Translations under genes and position numbers: made by a program | DNA from: a virus | Strand: one strand, 5' to 3' | Length of the DNA stretch: 25,396 nucleotides | IMG/VR virus record: IMGVR_UViG_3300009082_000057 | Location: 1 to 25,396 of that record | In this document: positions 5,205 to 12,624 of the stretch, piece after piece | Numbering within the stretch: the first letter of the stretch is position 1 | How the letters are laid out: the number at the start of each line of letters is the position of its first letter | Notes under the pieces: generated by a model | Seen by the model: only the letters and a program-made list of their open reading frames with translations | Told to the model about the DNA's origin: nothing | The model's database searches: none

Positions 5205-7564
5205 GAGAATATCAGAATGAAGCAAGGTTTCAACTTAACACTCTAATTAACGCAAAACGACATCCAGTATTCGTATGTCCAACCGGTGGCGGTAAAACAA
5301 AGACCGCAACTGTCATAATAGAGGATCAAATCAAATTAAAAAAACGAATATGGGTGTTGACTCCGCAAGATGAAATATTCCGACAATTCCTGAAAGAATT
5401 AAACGAATATGGATTAAACGCCGGATACATCAATCAAGAGGGCATAAAAGGCAAGAATAGGGGCGTTTATGTTTGTATGCCTCTTACAGTTGTTAATATG
5501 CTGCATTTGATACCAGAGAGCCTATATCCTGACATTATCATTACTGATGAATGTTTACATGAAGATACAATGATAAGCACTCCGTTCGGACTAAAGAAAC
5601 TAAAACATTTAGAAATAGGAGATGTGGTTTTAACTCCATCGGGAACAGCTAAAATAAAAAATAAATGGACAACACGGAAAGAGGCTTTTATTTTTGGTAC
5701 GCTCAAGGGCAATCTTGTATCTTCTAATAATCATTTAATTCAGAGTAATGGAATTGTTAATGAAATTAAAAATTGTGAAAATATTGATTTATCAGATACT
5801 CATGATTATAAACAAAAAGAAAATGACATAGAAGATAATATTTATGGGTGGTATTTAGCCGATGGAACTTTTGACAACGGCAATCTCAAGTTTGCTTTTA
5901 GAAAAAAGGAAAAGATTGATTATTTTCTAACGCTTGAGAACAAAGGATTTTTTAAGCATTTTGTAAACAAAAGAGGCGACTGGGTTTTTAGTTTTAAAGA
6001 CCGACAATATAAAAATGAATTTATTAAGAAATATAATATTGTTAAAGAAAAAACAATCAATGAGGATGTTTATAAATCTTGCAGTATTTCTTTTATTCGT
6101 GGTTTTTTAAGCGGTGATGGATGGCGAACTGACCGGAGGATATGTATAGATCAAGCACATTATCATTTTGTATTACTTGTTAGAAATATGCTGAATTATT
6201 ACGGCATACACCCTAATATTGACAGGCACACCCCTAAAAACACAAAACATTCCAAAAAGCATAGAATGTCTATTTATGGAGAAGATGTCAATATTTATAA
6301 TAATATTATAGGATGGGATATTGATTTAAAAAACATTGAACATAAAAAAGCAACTCTAAAAAGAAAATCTACAAACATAACAGATACTACCTTTTATGAT
6401 GTATGTAATTTGATTGACATAGAATTAGACGACAACGATAAATTATTTTTTGCTAATGGTTTTATTGTACATAATTGTCATCACTCCGCTGCTAATTCAT
6501 GGGAAACTATTTATAATTTCTTCCCGGGTACTGTAAGAATGGGACTTACTGCAACCCCAAAAAGAACTGATAACAAAGGACTTGATCATATTTACACCGA
6601 TATTGTACAGACGACAACAACAAAAGAGCTAATTGACAGAGACTTCCTTTCAAAACCGATGGTGATAGTACCGGAGCAGTATAATCTTGAAGTTAAAATC
6701 AATAACGGTGATTATGATGTTAAGGCCCAAGCTGACCAATTAGGAGATATAAGAATAATCGGAGATGTAATCAAAAATTACGAAACGGTATTCTCCGGCA
6801 TGCCGTGCTTAGTTGCTTGCAGCACATTTGAACACGCTGCAATGATGACTGAAGAGTTCAGAAACGCCGGTTGGCAATGGGATCATATACATTCTAATCT
6901 TCATTACAAGGAACGAAAAAGAATGTTAAGGCAAATAGCAAACAGAGAGTTAAACGGACTTTGTACTGTCGGTATCGGTATTGAGGGGCTTGACATCGGA
7001 GGACTACACGGTTTGATTTGGTTACGGCGTACATTATCCCTTACGATTTATTTACAGTTTATCGGCAGGGTATTAAGAAAAGCAGAGGGCAAAGAATACG
7101 GAATTATTCTTGATCCTGTCGGCAACACATTTATTCACGGCTTTCCTGAATTAAGTAGGAAATGGACATTGAAAGGGAGTGATCTGAAAGACAATGATAA
7201 TGAAGAGTTTGAAGATCTGAAAATGAAACAATGCGGATCATGCGGAGTAATGAACAATCTTGAGAATATTGTTTGTTATTTCTGTGGAAGTGATCTGACT
7301 TCATCTGCAATAGGAAAGGTTCGTAGGTTTCCGTCAATTGTTGACGGTAAATTAGTTGTTGTTACTAATGATGGACAGGTTGATGAAATACAAAGCTATA
7401 CGGATAACTTGAAGAAACAGCAGGAAGTTAAAATCGAAGAGAAGAAAAAGAAAGATGAAGAGTTATTAGTGTTATCTGATAATAGCAAGATGAACATTAT
7501 CAAGGACAATTTATTTAATAATAAGAGAAAAATGTTTACCGAAACAATAAGGGGGTTTATGTGA
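5195..7564 (+). CDS. SF2 DNA helicase with intein in the DECH box
   Basis: GGGGGA at 5182-5187 points to ATG 5195 (MQLREYQNEA) rather than ATG 5180. The spliced extein would be ~481 residues. Motif I is PTGGGKT (residues 29-35). Motif II is split as TDE-[intein]-CHH, giving DECHH after splicing. Motif III is GLTATP, and motif VI is QFIGRVLRKAEGK. A C-terminal zinc knuckle pair, CGSCG ... CYFCG, is followed by a charged tail. This fits the phage SF2/ResIII-like helicases found beside VRR-NUC genes. Unspliced protein would lack a contiguous ATPase site, so activity should depend on splicing. The role is unwinding or annealing in phage replication/recombination. Confidence 0.92.
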   Translation: MQLREYQNEARFQLNTLINAKRHPVFVCPTGGGKTKTATVIIEDQIKLKKRIWVLTPQDEIFRQFLKELNEYGLNAGYINQEGIKGKNRGVYVCMPLTVVNMLHLIPESLYPDIIITDECLHEDTMISTPFGLKKLKHLEIGDVVLTPSGTAKIKNKWTTRKEAFIFGTLKGNLVSSNNHLIQSNGIVNEIKNCENIDLSDTHDYKQKENDIEDNIYGWYLADGTFDNGNLKFAFRKKEKIDYFLTLENKGFFKHFVNKRGDWVFSFKDRQYKNEFIKKYNIVKEKTINEDVYKSCSISFIRGFLSGDGWRTDRRICIDQAHYHFVLLVRNMLNYYGIHPNIDRHTPKNTKHSKKHRMSIYGEDVNIYNNIIGWDIDLKNIEHKKATLKRKSTNITDTTFYDVCNLIDIELDDNDKLFFANGFIVHNCHHSAANSWETIYNFFPGTVRMGLTATPKRTDNKGLDHIYTDIVQTTTTKELIDRDFLSKPMVIVPEQYNLEVKINNGDYDVKAQADQLGDIRIIGDVIKNYETVFSGMPCLVACSTFEHAAMMTEEFRNAGWQWDHIHSNLHYKERKRMLRQIANRELNGLCTVGIGIEGLDIGGLHGLIWLRRTLSLTIYLQFIGRVLRKAEGKEYGIILDPVGNTFIHGFPELSRKWTLKGSDLKDNDNEEFEDLKMKQCGSCGVMNNLENIVCYFCGSDLTSSAIGKVRRFPSIVDGKLVVVTNDGQVDEIQSYTDNLKKQQEVKIEEKKKKDEELLVLSDNSKMNIIKDNLFNNKRKMFTETIRGFM
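5552..6475 (+). mobile_element. Intein with LAGLIDADG homing endonuclease, 308 aa
   Basis: In-frame insertion between GAA (E of DE) and TGT (C of CHH). Block A begins Cys1 with CLHEDTMISTPFG and IGDVVLT. Block B is LVSSNNHLI, with Ser58 and His61 in place of TxxH. LAGLIDADG motifs are GWYLADG (about residue 99-105) and IRGFLSGDG (182-190), giving two DG acidic residues. Block F is FYDV ... DNDKLFFANGF, and block G ends VHN with +1 Cys. All splicing residues are present, so the intein should be active. The homing domain also looks intact. The segment appears more AT-rich than the flanking helicase, consistent with a separate origin. Confidence 0.93.
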
Positions 7565-7812
7565 TTTGGATATTAATATCTATATCAATTATTTGTTCTA
7601 TTTGGTATGGATTTTGGTTATATGTTTTTTATGGTAATAATTTACATAAAAGTAATAATAGCCTTAAATGCAAGATGTGTGGCAATTTAATAAACGATAG
7701 AGAAAAGGCCTTTATTTCTATTGGGTATTGTTTTAAATGCATTCATAACTTATGCGAAAAATACAGTATTGAATGTGAACAACATAATAACAATTATGAC
7801 GATTGTAAATAA
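7561..7812 (+). CDS. Membrane-anchored protein with zinc-knuckle pairs, 83 aa
   Basis: GTG start at 7561 overlaps the helicase TGA and is served by AAGGGGG. The product starts with a hydrophobic helix (IWILISISIICSIWYGFWLYVFY), then CKMCGN and CFKC, a likely treble-clef or zinc-ribbon pair, with further Cys near the end. It is a single-pass membrane protein with a small metal-binding domain. No family recognised. Its place between helicase and SSB implies co-expression, not necessarily shared function. Confidence 0.6.
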   Translation: MIWILISISIICSIWYGFWLYVFYGNNLHKSNNSLKCKMCGNLINDREKAFISIGYCFKCIHNLCEKYSIECEQHNNNYDDCK

Positions 7813-7827
7813 AAAAAGGAGGAATGG

Positions 7828-8325
7828 ATGAGTAAAGATTTAAATCAAGTTAGTCTCATTGGCAGGCTAACAAAAGACCCAGAATTGCGATACACAGCAA
7901 CCGGTTATGCAATCTGCGGTTTCTCTATTGCCAATAACGACTGTTATAAGAAAGACAACGAAGTCAAAGAAGAGGTGAGTTTCTTTGATATAACAGCATG
8001 GGGAGCAATGGGAGAGAATTGTAACAAATATCTGAAAAAAGGCAGTATGGTTGCAATTACAGGCAAGCTCAAACAACAAAGATGGAATGACAAGGACACA
8101 AACGAGACAAGGTCAAAAATCGGAGTTGTTGCCGATCAAGTGCAGTTTCTATCAAGAAGCGAATCAACCGGAGACGGTGAAGCGAACAGTACGCCTGCAC
8201 CTAAAAACCATACAAGGCCCGAAGTGTATAATCAAGGCAATAGGGTTCCTGATCCATGGGAAAATCAAAGCCCGAAAGATCAAGACAGTATGCCGGATAA
8301 CACAAACGATGACATACCGTTCTAA
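7828..8325 (+). CDS. ssb: Single-stranded DNA-binding protein
   Basis: AAGGAGG precedes ATG 7828. OB-fold SSB signatures are present: NQVSLIGRLTKDPELRYT, FSIANND, FFDITAWGAMGENCNKYLKKG and ITGKLKQQRW, ending in VADQVQFL by residue ~110. A disordered linker follows, ending in the acidic tip DDIPF, the conserved partner-binding tail of bacterial SSBs. The length of 165 aa is normal. It coats ssDNA during phage replication and recombination and can recruit host or phage enzymes through its tail. Confidence 0.97.
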   Translation: MSKDLNQVSLIGRLTKDPELRYTATGYAICGFSIANNDCYKKDNEVKEEVSFFDITAWGAMGENCNKYLKKGSMVAITGKLKQQRWNDKDTNETRSKIGVVADQVQFLSRSESTGDGEANSTPAPKNHTRPEVYNQGNRVPDPWENQSPKDQDSMPDNTNDDIPF

Positions 8326-8341
8326 ACAAAGGAGTTAAGAA

Positions 8342-8566
8342 ATGTCGGGGAATAAAATACTTGCAAAAGTCGGAAAAAATCAAGATATATTCATTGCATT
8401 ATCACAATTCAATTCAAAAAAATATCTTGATATTAGGAAATACTATGACAACAAAGGCGAAATGTGTCCCACATCAAAAGGCATTACGCTTGATAGTAGT
8501 ACAGTTGACCAGATTAGACAGGTTTTAAATGATAACTTTGAAGAAATTGAAAAATATCTTGAATAA
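8342..8566 (+). CDS. PC4/YdbC-like ssDNA-binding protein, 74 aa
   Basis: AAGGAG precedes ATG 8342. The pattern IFIALSQFNSKKYLDIRKYY, then CPTSKGITL and DQIRQVLNDNFEEIEKYL, matches the PC4 (p15) fold. This is a curved four-stranded sheet plus helix that binds ssDNA as a dimer. Stand-alone prokaryotic and phage members are ~70-80 aa, as here. It is adjacent to SSB, so the phage encodes two ssDNA-binding proteins. It ends the P1-driven segment; a promoter follows. Confidence 0.8.
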   Translation: MSGNKILAKVGKNQDIFIALSQFNSKKYLDIRKYYDNKGEMCPTSKGITLDSSTVDQIRQVLNDNFEEIEKYLE

Positions 8567-8572
8567 TTTGTA

Positions 8573-8602
8573 TTGACAATAATACAAAATAAATGTTATA
8601 TT
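8573..8602 (+). promoter_or_regulatory. Promoter P2 for exonuclease/annealase genes
   Basis: Consensus TTGACA (8573-8578), then an extended -10 with TG at 8594-8595 and TATATT (8597-8602); the spacer is 18 bp, or 17 bp if the -10 is read as TTATAT (8596-8601). It shares a 25-bp segment with P1 with one mismatch. A leader of roughly 70 nt to ATG 8681 follows, containing only a weak TGTTG/CAACA pairing. Confidence 0.75.
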
Positions 8603-8680
8603 GTCTTTGTGGTTAATAACTGTTGTTTCGGGGTGTCAACATAAAAAAACGCCTCATATTGTTACATCAGGGGGGAATAA

Positions 8681-9838
8681 ATGGTAAATTATTGGTTCAT
8701 TGACGGAGACTTCTACAAAGAGCGTTCTAAAAGAATCGGGGCTTCAGATGTTCCAGCGTTAATATCTGATCCTGAAAATCCAACAGAGTCGCTGTCCGGT
8801 TATGGCAGAACGCCAATTACAGTATGGCTTGAAAAGACAGGTAAGAAAGACAGGGAGGCGGCGGGATTGCCTGCTGAAATCGGTCATCACATGGAGAATA
8901 AAGCTCTTGAAATATTCATCAGAGGCGTTTTTGATGTTGCTGTCTCAAAAGAATTCATAAGAAACAAAATACTATATGAATGTCTTAACGATACAGAAAG
9001 ATCGCCTGTTATTGAATTCCAGCACAAACTAATCAAGCATAACACTCAATATTACGATGATGTTAGAATATGTCATCCTGACGCTGTGTATGTCGGCGGC
9101 ATGAGCGGTAAGAAAAGGGCATTTGGACTTAACATCGATTTATCAAAACCTTTCCTTATTGAAGCCAAGAGTGCAACTCTATGGAGCGCAAAAAGACCCG
9201 CAGGAAGTATGGTGAAAGGCTATGATTTCGATCTTAAGACATGGCAAGGGATACCGTTAAAGCATTACATGCAGATACAATATCAGCTTGACTTATTTCA
9301 AATCGACACTTGTTATTTGCCTCTTCTTTGTAATACGAGCGAATTCTATGTCTGGGAAATCAAAGCAAACAAAAAACATCAAGAGAAAATACGAGATATT
9401 GTCTATGAAGTTTCGGATTGTATTAACAGTAACACGCCGCCTAAAGACCTTGCAATATGTCTTAATGACATCAAGAGCTTATATCCTGAAATCAAAGACG
9501 ACTACACAATAATAAGCGGAGAGGAAAAGTCTCATGCTCTTGAAATAGCAAAGACATACAAAGAAGCTGAAAGGCAAGAAAAGAAGTGGAAAGCAAAAAA
9601 GGAAGAAGCTCTTGATAGTATGTCTGTTATCTTGAAAGATAACAAAGAGATACGAGACGATACAGAGAAAATCGCAAGCTGGATCACACGGAAAGGCAGT
9701 GAGAGAGTATTAGGCTTGAAAGAACTAAAGGAAAGAGATGATAAGGCGTATTCTTATCTGAAAAGGAAAGGGCTAATAACACAATCGGACGATAGTCGGT
9801 TTGTTAAAATATATTATAATGAGGAGGAATGTGTATGA
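8681..9838 (+). CDS. YqaJ-type viral exonuclease
   Basis: AGGGGGG precedes ATG 8681. Hallmarks of the lambda-exonuclease-like YqaJ family: RIGASDVPALI near residue 20, GHHMENKALEIF with E72, HPDAVY with D134, LIEAK with E161 and K163 (the D...ExK site), and YMQIQYQLDLF near 200. At 385 aa it is longer than minimal YqaJ; the last ~110 residues are a charged helical region of unknown role. It would resect dsDNA 5' to 3' and hand ssDNA to the adjoining RecT protein. It overlaps that gene by ATGA. Confidence 0.93.
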   Translation: MVNYWFIDGDFYKERSKRIGASDVPALISDPENPTESLSGYGRTPITVWLEKTGKKDREAAGLPAEIGHHMENKALEIFIRGVFDVAVSKEFIRNKILYECLNDTERSPVIEFQHKLIKHNTQYYDDVRICHPDAVYVGGMSGKKRAFGLNIDLSKPFLIEAKSATLWSAKRPAGSMVKGYDFDLKTWQGIPLKHYMQIQYQLDLFQIDTCYLPLLCNTSEFYVWEIKANKKHQEKIRDIVYEVSDCINSNTPPKDLAICLNDIKSLYPEIKDDYTIISGEEKSHALEIAKTYKEAERQEKKWKAKKEEALDSMSVILKDNKEIRDDTEKIASWITRKGSERVLGLKELKERDDKAYSYLKRKGLITQSDDSRFVKIYYNEEECV

Positions 9839-11001
9839 AATGTTGTAATAAAGAGGTAAAACAACAAAAGAGAGCTAATAACGGCAACATTTGTATTTGG
9901 TGCGAAGTCTGCGGCAATAACGGAGAGGGCAAAACATTGCAAGAGGCGGAGAGTGTTTTCCGTAATAACAGTATGTCGAAAGGCAAACAGATTGTTTCTG
10001 CGCCGAAAACACCGGAAGAATTGCAGCCATACATCAACAGCAACATTAACGGCATAATGAGAATTGCAGCACCATTTGTAACTAAGGATAAGCCGGCGTT
10101 TCAAAGAATGATTACAAAAAACATCAACTATGTACTGTCTTTGAAAGACGATGCATACAGGAAGATTTGGGACAGCAAAGAGGGTCAAGAGTCAATGGTT
10201 GAAGCTCTGCAAGAAGCGTTTGAGTTGGGGGCGACATTGCCAGAGATGGGATCAATTGTTCCTTTTGGTAACTGCGCAGAGTTCATACCTGCAATTGAGG
10301 CGTATGAGTTCGCGTTAACAACCGGGCAAGATGCACCTTTTCAATGGATTAACATTGAGCCTATTTTTGAAAACGATAAGTACAAAATCAAAACAGTTAA
10401 CGGTGAGTTCAATATCGAAGTCGAGCCGGTTAATCCAAGAGATCGGGTTATAATGGTCGCTGTCTATGGCAAGAACAGGAAAATGAACCGTATTGTCGGT
10501 GAAACATACGACACTAACAGATTGATTGAAAAAGCCGAAAATCACTCAAAGAGCTATCAATATTATTTACAGGATGTAAGAGCATTCGATGTTGCAAGAA
10601 GCGAAGGCAAGGTGAAAATCAAAAACGGCAGGGAGTACATCAATAAAACATATTACAAGAAAGACCGTACAACATACGAAAAAGAGCTGTATTTCGATGA
10701 AATAACTAATCCTTATGTTAACTCTGATCATCCTGAGATGTTAAGGAAATCGGCCGGTAAGAGTTTCTTAAGGAAATATGTAAAAGTGAGAAACTCCGAA
10801 GCGGCAATAAAAGATTTTCAAAAAGACCCTGATATTACTGATAACGACATTGAGAGCGTAGTAATGGCAACTCTTGATAAGACAATGGAAGCATTGAAAA
10901 GAGAGACAGATAACACCGAAGATGTTGTCATTGTTAATGAAGAAAAAGACGATGTTAAGACAGATAACACGGCGGATAAGCCGGATGGTAATTTCATTTA
11001 G
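9835..11001 (+). CDS. RecT-family annealase with N-terminal Lar-like zinc segment
   Basis: AGGAGG (9822-9827) is well spaced for ATG 9835, which overlaps the upstream TGA; an ATG at 9829 is too close. From residue 47 on it is a RecT protein: RIAAPFVTKDKPAFQRMITKN is cut short here for length, followed by SMVEALQEAFELG, PFGNCAEFIPAIEAYEFAL, VYGKNRKMNRIVGETY and an acidic C-tail. Residues 1-46 (MKCCNKEV ... WCEVCGNNGEGKTLQEA ... FRNN) resemble a Lar-type zinc finger: CxxC-like, then C-x-x-C-G, then T-x-x-E-A and a final N. No ribosome binding site precedes the internal ATG 9973, so the fusion is probably the translated form. Function: ssDNA annealing/strand exchange with the YqaJ exonuclease. 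Confidence 0.92.
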   Translation: MKCCNKEVKQQKRANNGNICIWCEVCGNNGEGKTLQEAESVFRNNSMSKGKQIVSAPKTPEELQPYINSNINGIMRIAAPFVTKDKPAFQRMITKNINYVLSLKDDAYRKIWDSKEGQESMVEALQEAFELGATLPEMGSIVPFGNCAEFIPAIEAYEFALTTGQDAPFQWINIEPIFENDKYKIKTVNGEFNIEVEPVNPRDRVIMVAVYGKNRKMNRIVGETYDTNRLIEKAENHSKSYQYYLQDVRAFDVARSEGKVKIKNGREYINKTYYKKDRTTYEKELYFDEITNPYVNSDHPEMLRKSAGKSFLRKYVKVRNSEAAIKDFQKDPDITDNDIESVVMATLDKTMEALKRETDNTEDVVIVNEEKDDVKTDNTADKPDGNFI

Positions 11002-11010
11002 GGAGGAAAA

Positions 11011-11035
11011 GGGGCAGTAAACTGCCTCTTTTTTT
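11011..11035 (+). terminator. Rho-independent terminator of the early block
   Basis: GGGGCAG (11011-11017), loop TAAA, CTGCCTC (11022-11028), then seven T (11029-11035). The stem is 7 bp with one G·U pair. It lies 10 nt after the RecT stop, so it ends the + strand transcription unit. Confidence 0.88.
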
Positions 11036-11039
11036 ATGT

Positions 11040-11066
11040 AAAAAATGCCGGTTGGTTAGACCGGCA
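11040..11066 (-). terminator. Rho-independent terminator of the late block
   Basis: Read on the minus strand: TGCCGGT, a 7-nt loop, ACCGGCA (a perfect 7-bp stem at 11046-11066), followed by six T (11045-11040). It lies ~40 nt past the last minus-strand gene and just 5 nt from the + strand terminator, forming a back-to-back pair that insulates the convergent blocks. Confidence 0.88.
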
Positions 11067-11107
11067 CGGAGTTAATATATGACAAATCGGGCTGTAACCG
11101 ATGTTGT

Positions 11108-11293
11108 TTAACTAAGAGCTTTGAAGTATTTGTAAAGAACGAATACCGCCAACGCACTAACGATACATGAGACAGTTAATACAACATTTACGACCTTGAA
11201 ACCGCTTGCAATATAATTAATTATAAAGAAAGCCAATACCGAAAGAAATAAGACCACAATAAAAACGAAAAACAATATTTTTTTTATATTCAT
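11108..11293 (-). CDS. Small two-TM membrane protein, holin candidate
   Basis: A near-perfect TAAGGAGGTGA precedes the ATG at 11293. The 61 residues have two hydrophobic helices (ILFFVFIVVLFLSVLAFFI and VVNVVLTVSCIVSALAVFVL) separated by a short linker, with basic residues at both ends. The size and hairpin topology fit a class II holin, but several other small membrane proteins lie in the same cassette, so assignment among them is a guess. It is the last gene before the terminator. Confidence 0.65.
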   Translation of the reverse strand: MNIKKILFFVFIVVLFLSVLAFFIINYIASGFKVVNVVLTVSCIVSALAVFVLYKYFKALS

Positions 11294-11299
11294 AAAAGT

Positions 11300-11698
11300 T
11301 CACCTCCTTAAATCAATATAGTTACATTTATAAAAAACCTGATTCAACAATCCGTAAATGTATAAATCAGATTTAATTTTGTATTTTGTAAAATCCGTTT
11401 CATTTTTGTATTCAGCAGTATAGATAATAATAGGTATGTTGTCGTAACTCGCTTTTTTGTTAAAAAAAACCGGATCAAACTTATATTTGTTGTAATCTTT
11501 TTCATTGTAATTTAATAGAAAATTTTCAAAGTCTTTCTGCAACTTCAATGCGTTTTGAGTCTCTTTCATGTAGTCATTGAATTTATACTCTTTTTTCAAC
11601 GATCCTGCAATGTACTGACCTTGAATAATATTTGTCATTACTGAAAATGTGAATAATACAAATAAAACGGCAATAATAATAATTAATACTCTATTCAT
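11300..11698 (-). CDS. Signal-anchored protein, 132 aa
   Basis: The ATG at 11698 lies in the end of the upstream gene, and GGGAGGT in that gene is its ribosome binding site. An N-terminal hydrophobic helix (VLIIIIAVLFVLFTFSVM) anchors a ~105-residue polar domain, probably extracytoplasmic, with YNEKDYNKYKF and IPIIIYTAEYKN. There is no lipobox. An anchored periplasmic or outer-face protein next to lysis candidates could be an i-spanin-like or lysis-regulatory protein, but no motif proves this. Confidence 0.65.
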   Translation of the reverse strand: MNRVLIIIIAVLFVLFTFSVMTNIIQGQYIAGSLKKEYKFNDYMKETQNALKLQKDFENFLLNYNEKDYNKYKFDPVFFNKKASYDNIPIIIYTAEYKNETDFTKYKIKSDLYIYGLLNQVFYKCNYIDLRR

Positions 11699-12053
11699 TT
11701 TTACCTCCCGATAATTTGTGAATAATGAAGTTTTTCAACACATCGATAATGTTGACAGTAAAGCAGCTCATTGCAAAGTTCCCGATAACATTAAGGAAAT
11801 ATATTGAAAGCATGAAACTTAATATTTTGTAATTCACAAATATTGAGTAATTCACAAACACAATAATAAAATTCATAACAAGGCTTAAAGCTAATGTTAC
11901 AAGGCTTTTACTCTGCTTTGTCATGTTTTTTGAATAAATATTATGTTTAAGGTAATCAATTATTAGGATAGTGAATATAAACGGAAAATAAAAAACTCCC
12001 GACTTCATTATCTCAAAAAGAAACAAGAATGTGTTTTTTGCAATGTCTAACAT
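11691..12053 (-). CDS. Polytopic membrane protein, holin-like, 120 aa
   Basis: AAGGAGGT precedes the ATG at 12053. Three hydrophobic stretches are visible: FYFPFIFTILIIDYL; LVTLALSLVMNFIIVFV; ILSFMLSIYFLNVIGNFAM. They are separated by short polar loops, with a polar C-tail. Size and topology fit a three-TM holin. Its position immediately downstream of the cysteine-peptidase/endolysin candidate supports this. No family signature is recognised, so the name is provisional. Confidence 0.65.
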   Translation of the reverse strand: MLDIAKNTFLFLFEIMKSGVFYFPFIFTILIIDYLKHNIYSKNMTKQSKSLVTLALSLVMNFIIVFVNYSIFVNYKILSFMLSIYFLNVIGNFAMSCFTVNIIDVLKNFIIHKLSGGKNE

Positions 12054-12062
12054 AGTACCTCC

Positions 12063-12605
12063 TTAAAACTCGAAACTGTATAGATTTAAAATGTTTTTTC
12101 CGGCTTTGATTTTTCCGTCATAACTATCAAGATAATCAAGATGGTTATTGACTACCATAGAGTAATGACCTGTTTCATTAAACAGCGTCCTTACACCATA
12201 AAACACATTCTCTATTGTTATATCAATAGGATATTTTACATTTAAATGCTCCGTTCGTTTTATCCCCAGTATCCTGTTTATAACTTCCGGCAATACAAAG
12301 GACTCTTCGCCTAAGCATTTCTTTTTAACCTTTTCAATATCACCGTTGTAAAAATCCATCCAGTATAGATACGCATAACCTTTTTCAGCTTTAATTTTAT
12401 CATTAAGCTGCTTAATAGTCATGTAATCTTTACCTTTATTATAAAGGTTATACATATTGAGTTTCATAACTAAGTTACAACCGAACTCGTAAATGTAGTC
12501 TGGGTCATCCTTTCCGTTACTGTGCTTCTGGTAAACAGGATTAGTCATAATTTCATCTTTGAATTCATTCAATTGATACTGCATTTCAACATCGTTTAAT
12601 TTCAT
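12063..12605 (-). CDS. C39-like cysteine peptidase, endolysin candidate, 180 aa
   Basis: TAAGGAG precedes the ATG at 12605. The protein has the layout of papain-like C39-type peptidases: N-terminal MQYQLNEF, Cys43 in EFGCNLVMKLNMYN starting a helix, His147 in ETGHYSMVV, and an acidic residue in YLDSYDG (D160 or D163). C39-like folds serve as peptidoglycan-cutting endolysins in some phages. Other readings are a maturation peptidase or an inactive relative. The typical Q before the nucleophile may be Q9 or Q11. It sits between holin-like and membrane genes, which favours a lysis role. Confidence 0.6.
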   Translation of the reverse strand: MKLNDVEMQYQLNEFKDEIMTNPVYQKHSNGKDDPDYIYEFGCNLVMKLNMYNLYNKGKDYMTIKQLNDKIKAEKGYAYLYWMDFYNGDIEKVKKKCLGEESFVLPEVINRILGIKRTEHLNVKYPIDITIENVFYGVRTLFNETGHYSMVVNNHLDYLDSYDGKIKAGKNILNLYSFEF

Positions 12606-12624
12606 AAATAACTCCTTAATTTAT

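Noticed and set aside
5195-7564. Helicase interrupted by a homing endonuclease gene rather than an intein
   Set aside because: The insertion is in frame, has all protein-splicing terminal residues and no stop codons, so it is an intein.
8051-8338. 95-codon + strand frame inside the SSB gene
   Set aside because: Lies wholly within ssb in another frame, with no ribosome binding site and a composition typical of an out-of-frame shadow.
9804-10188. Minus-strand frames opposite the RecT gene
   Set aside because: Antisense to a clear RecT coding sequence; no Shine-Dalgarno and no independent support.
9973-11001. Separate RecT gene starting at internal ATG
   Set aside because: No ribosome binding site near 9973, and the frame is continuous from a well-placed start at 9835.
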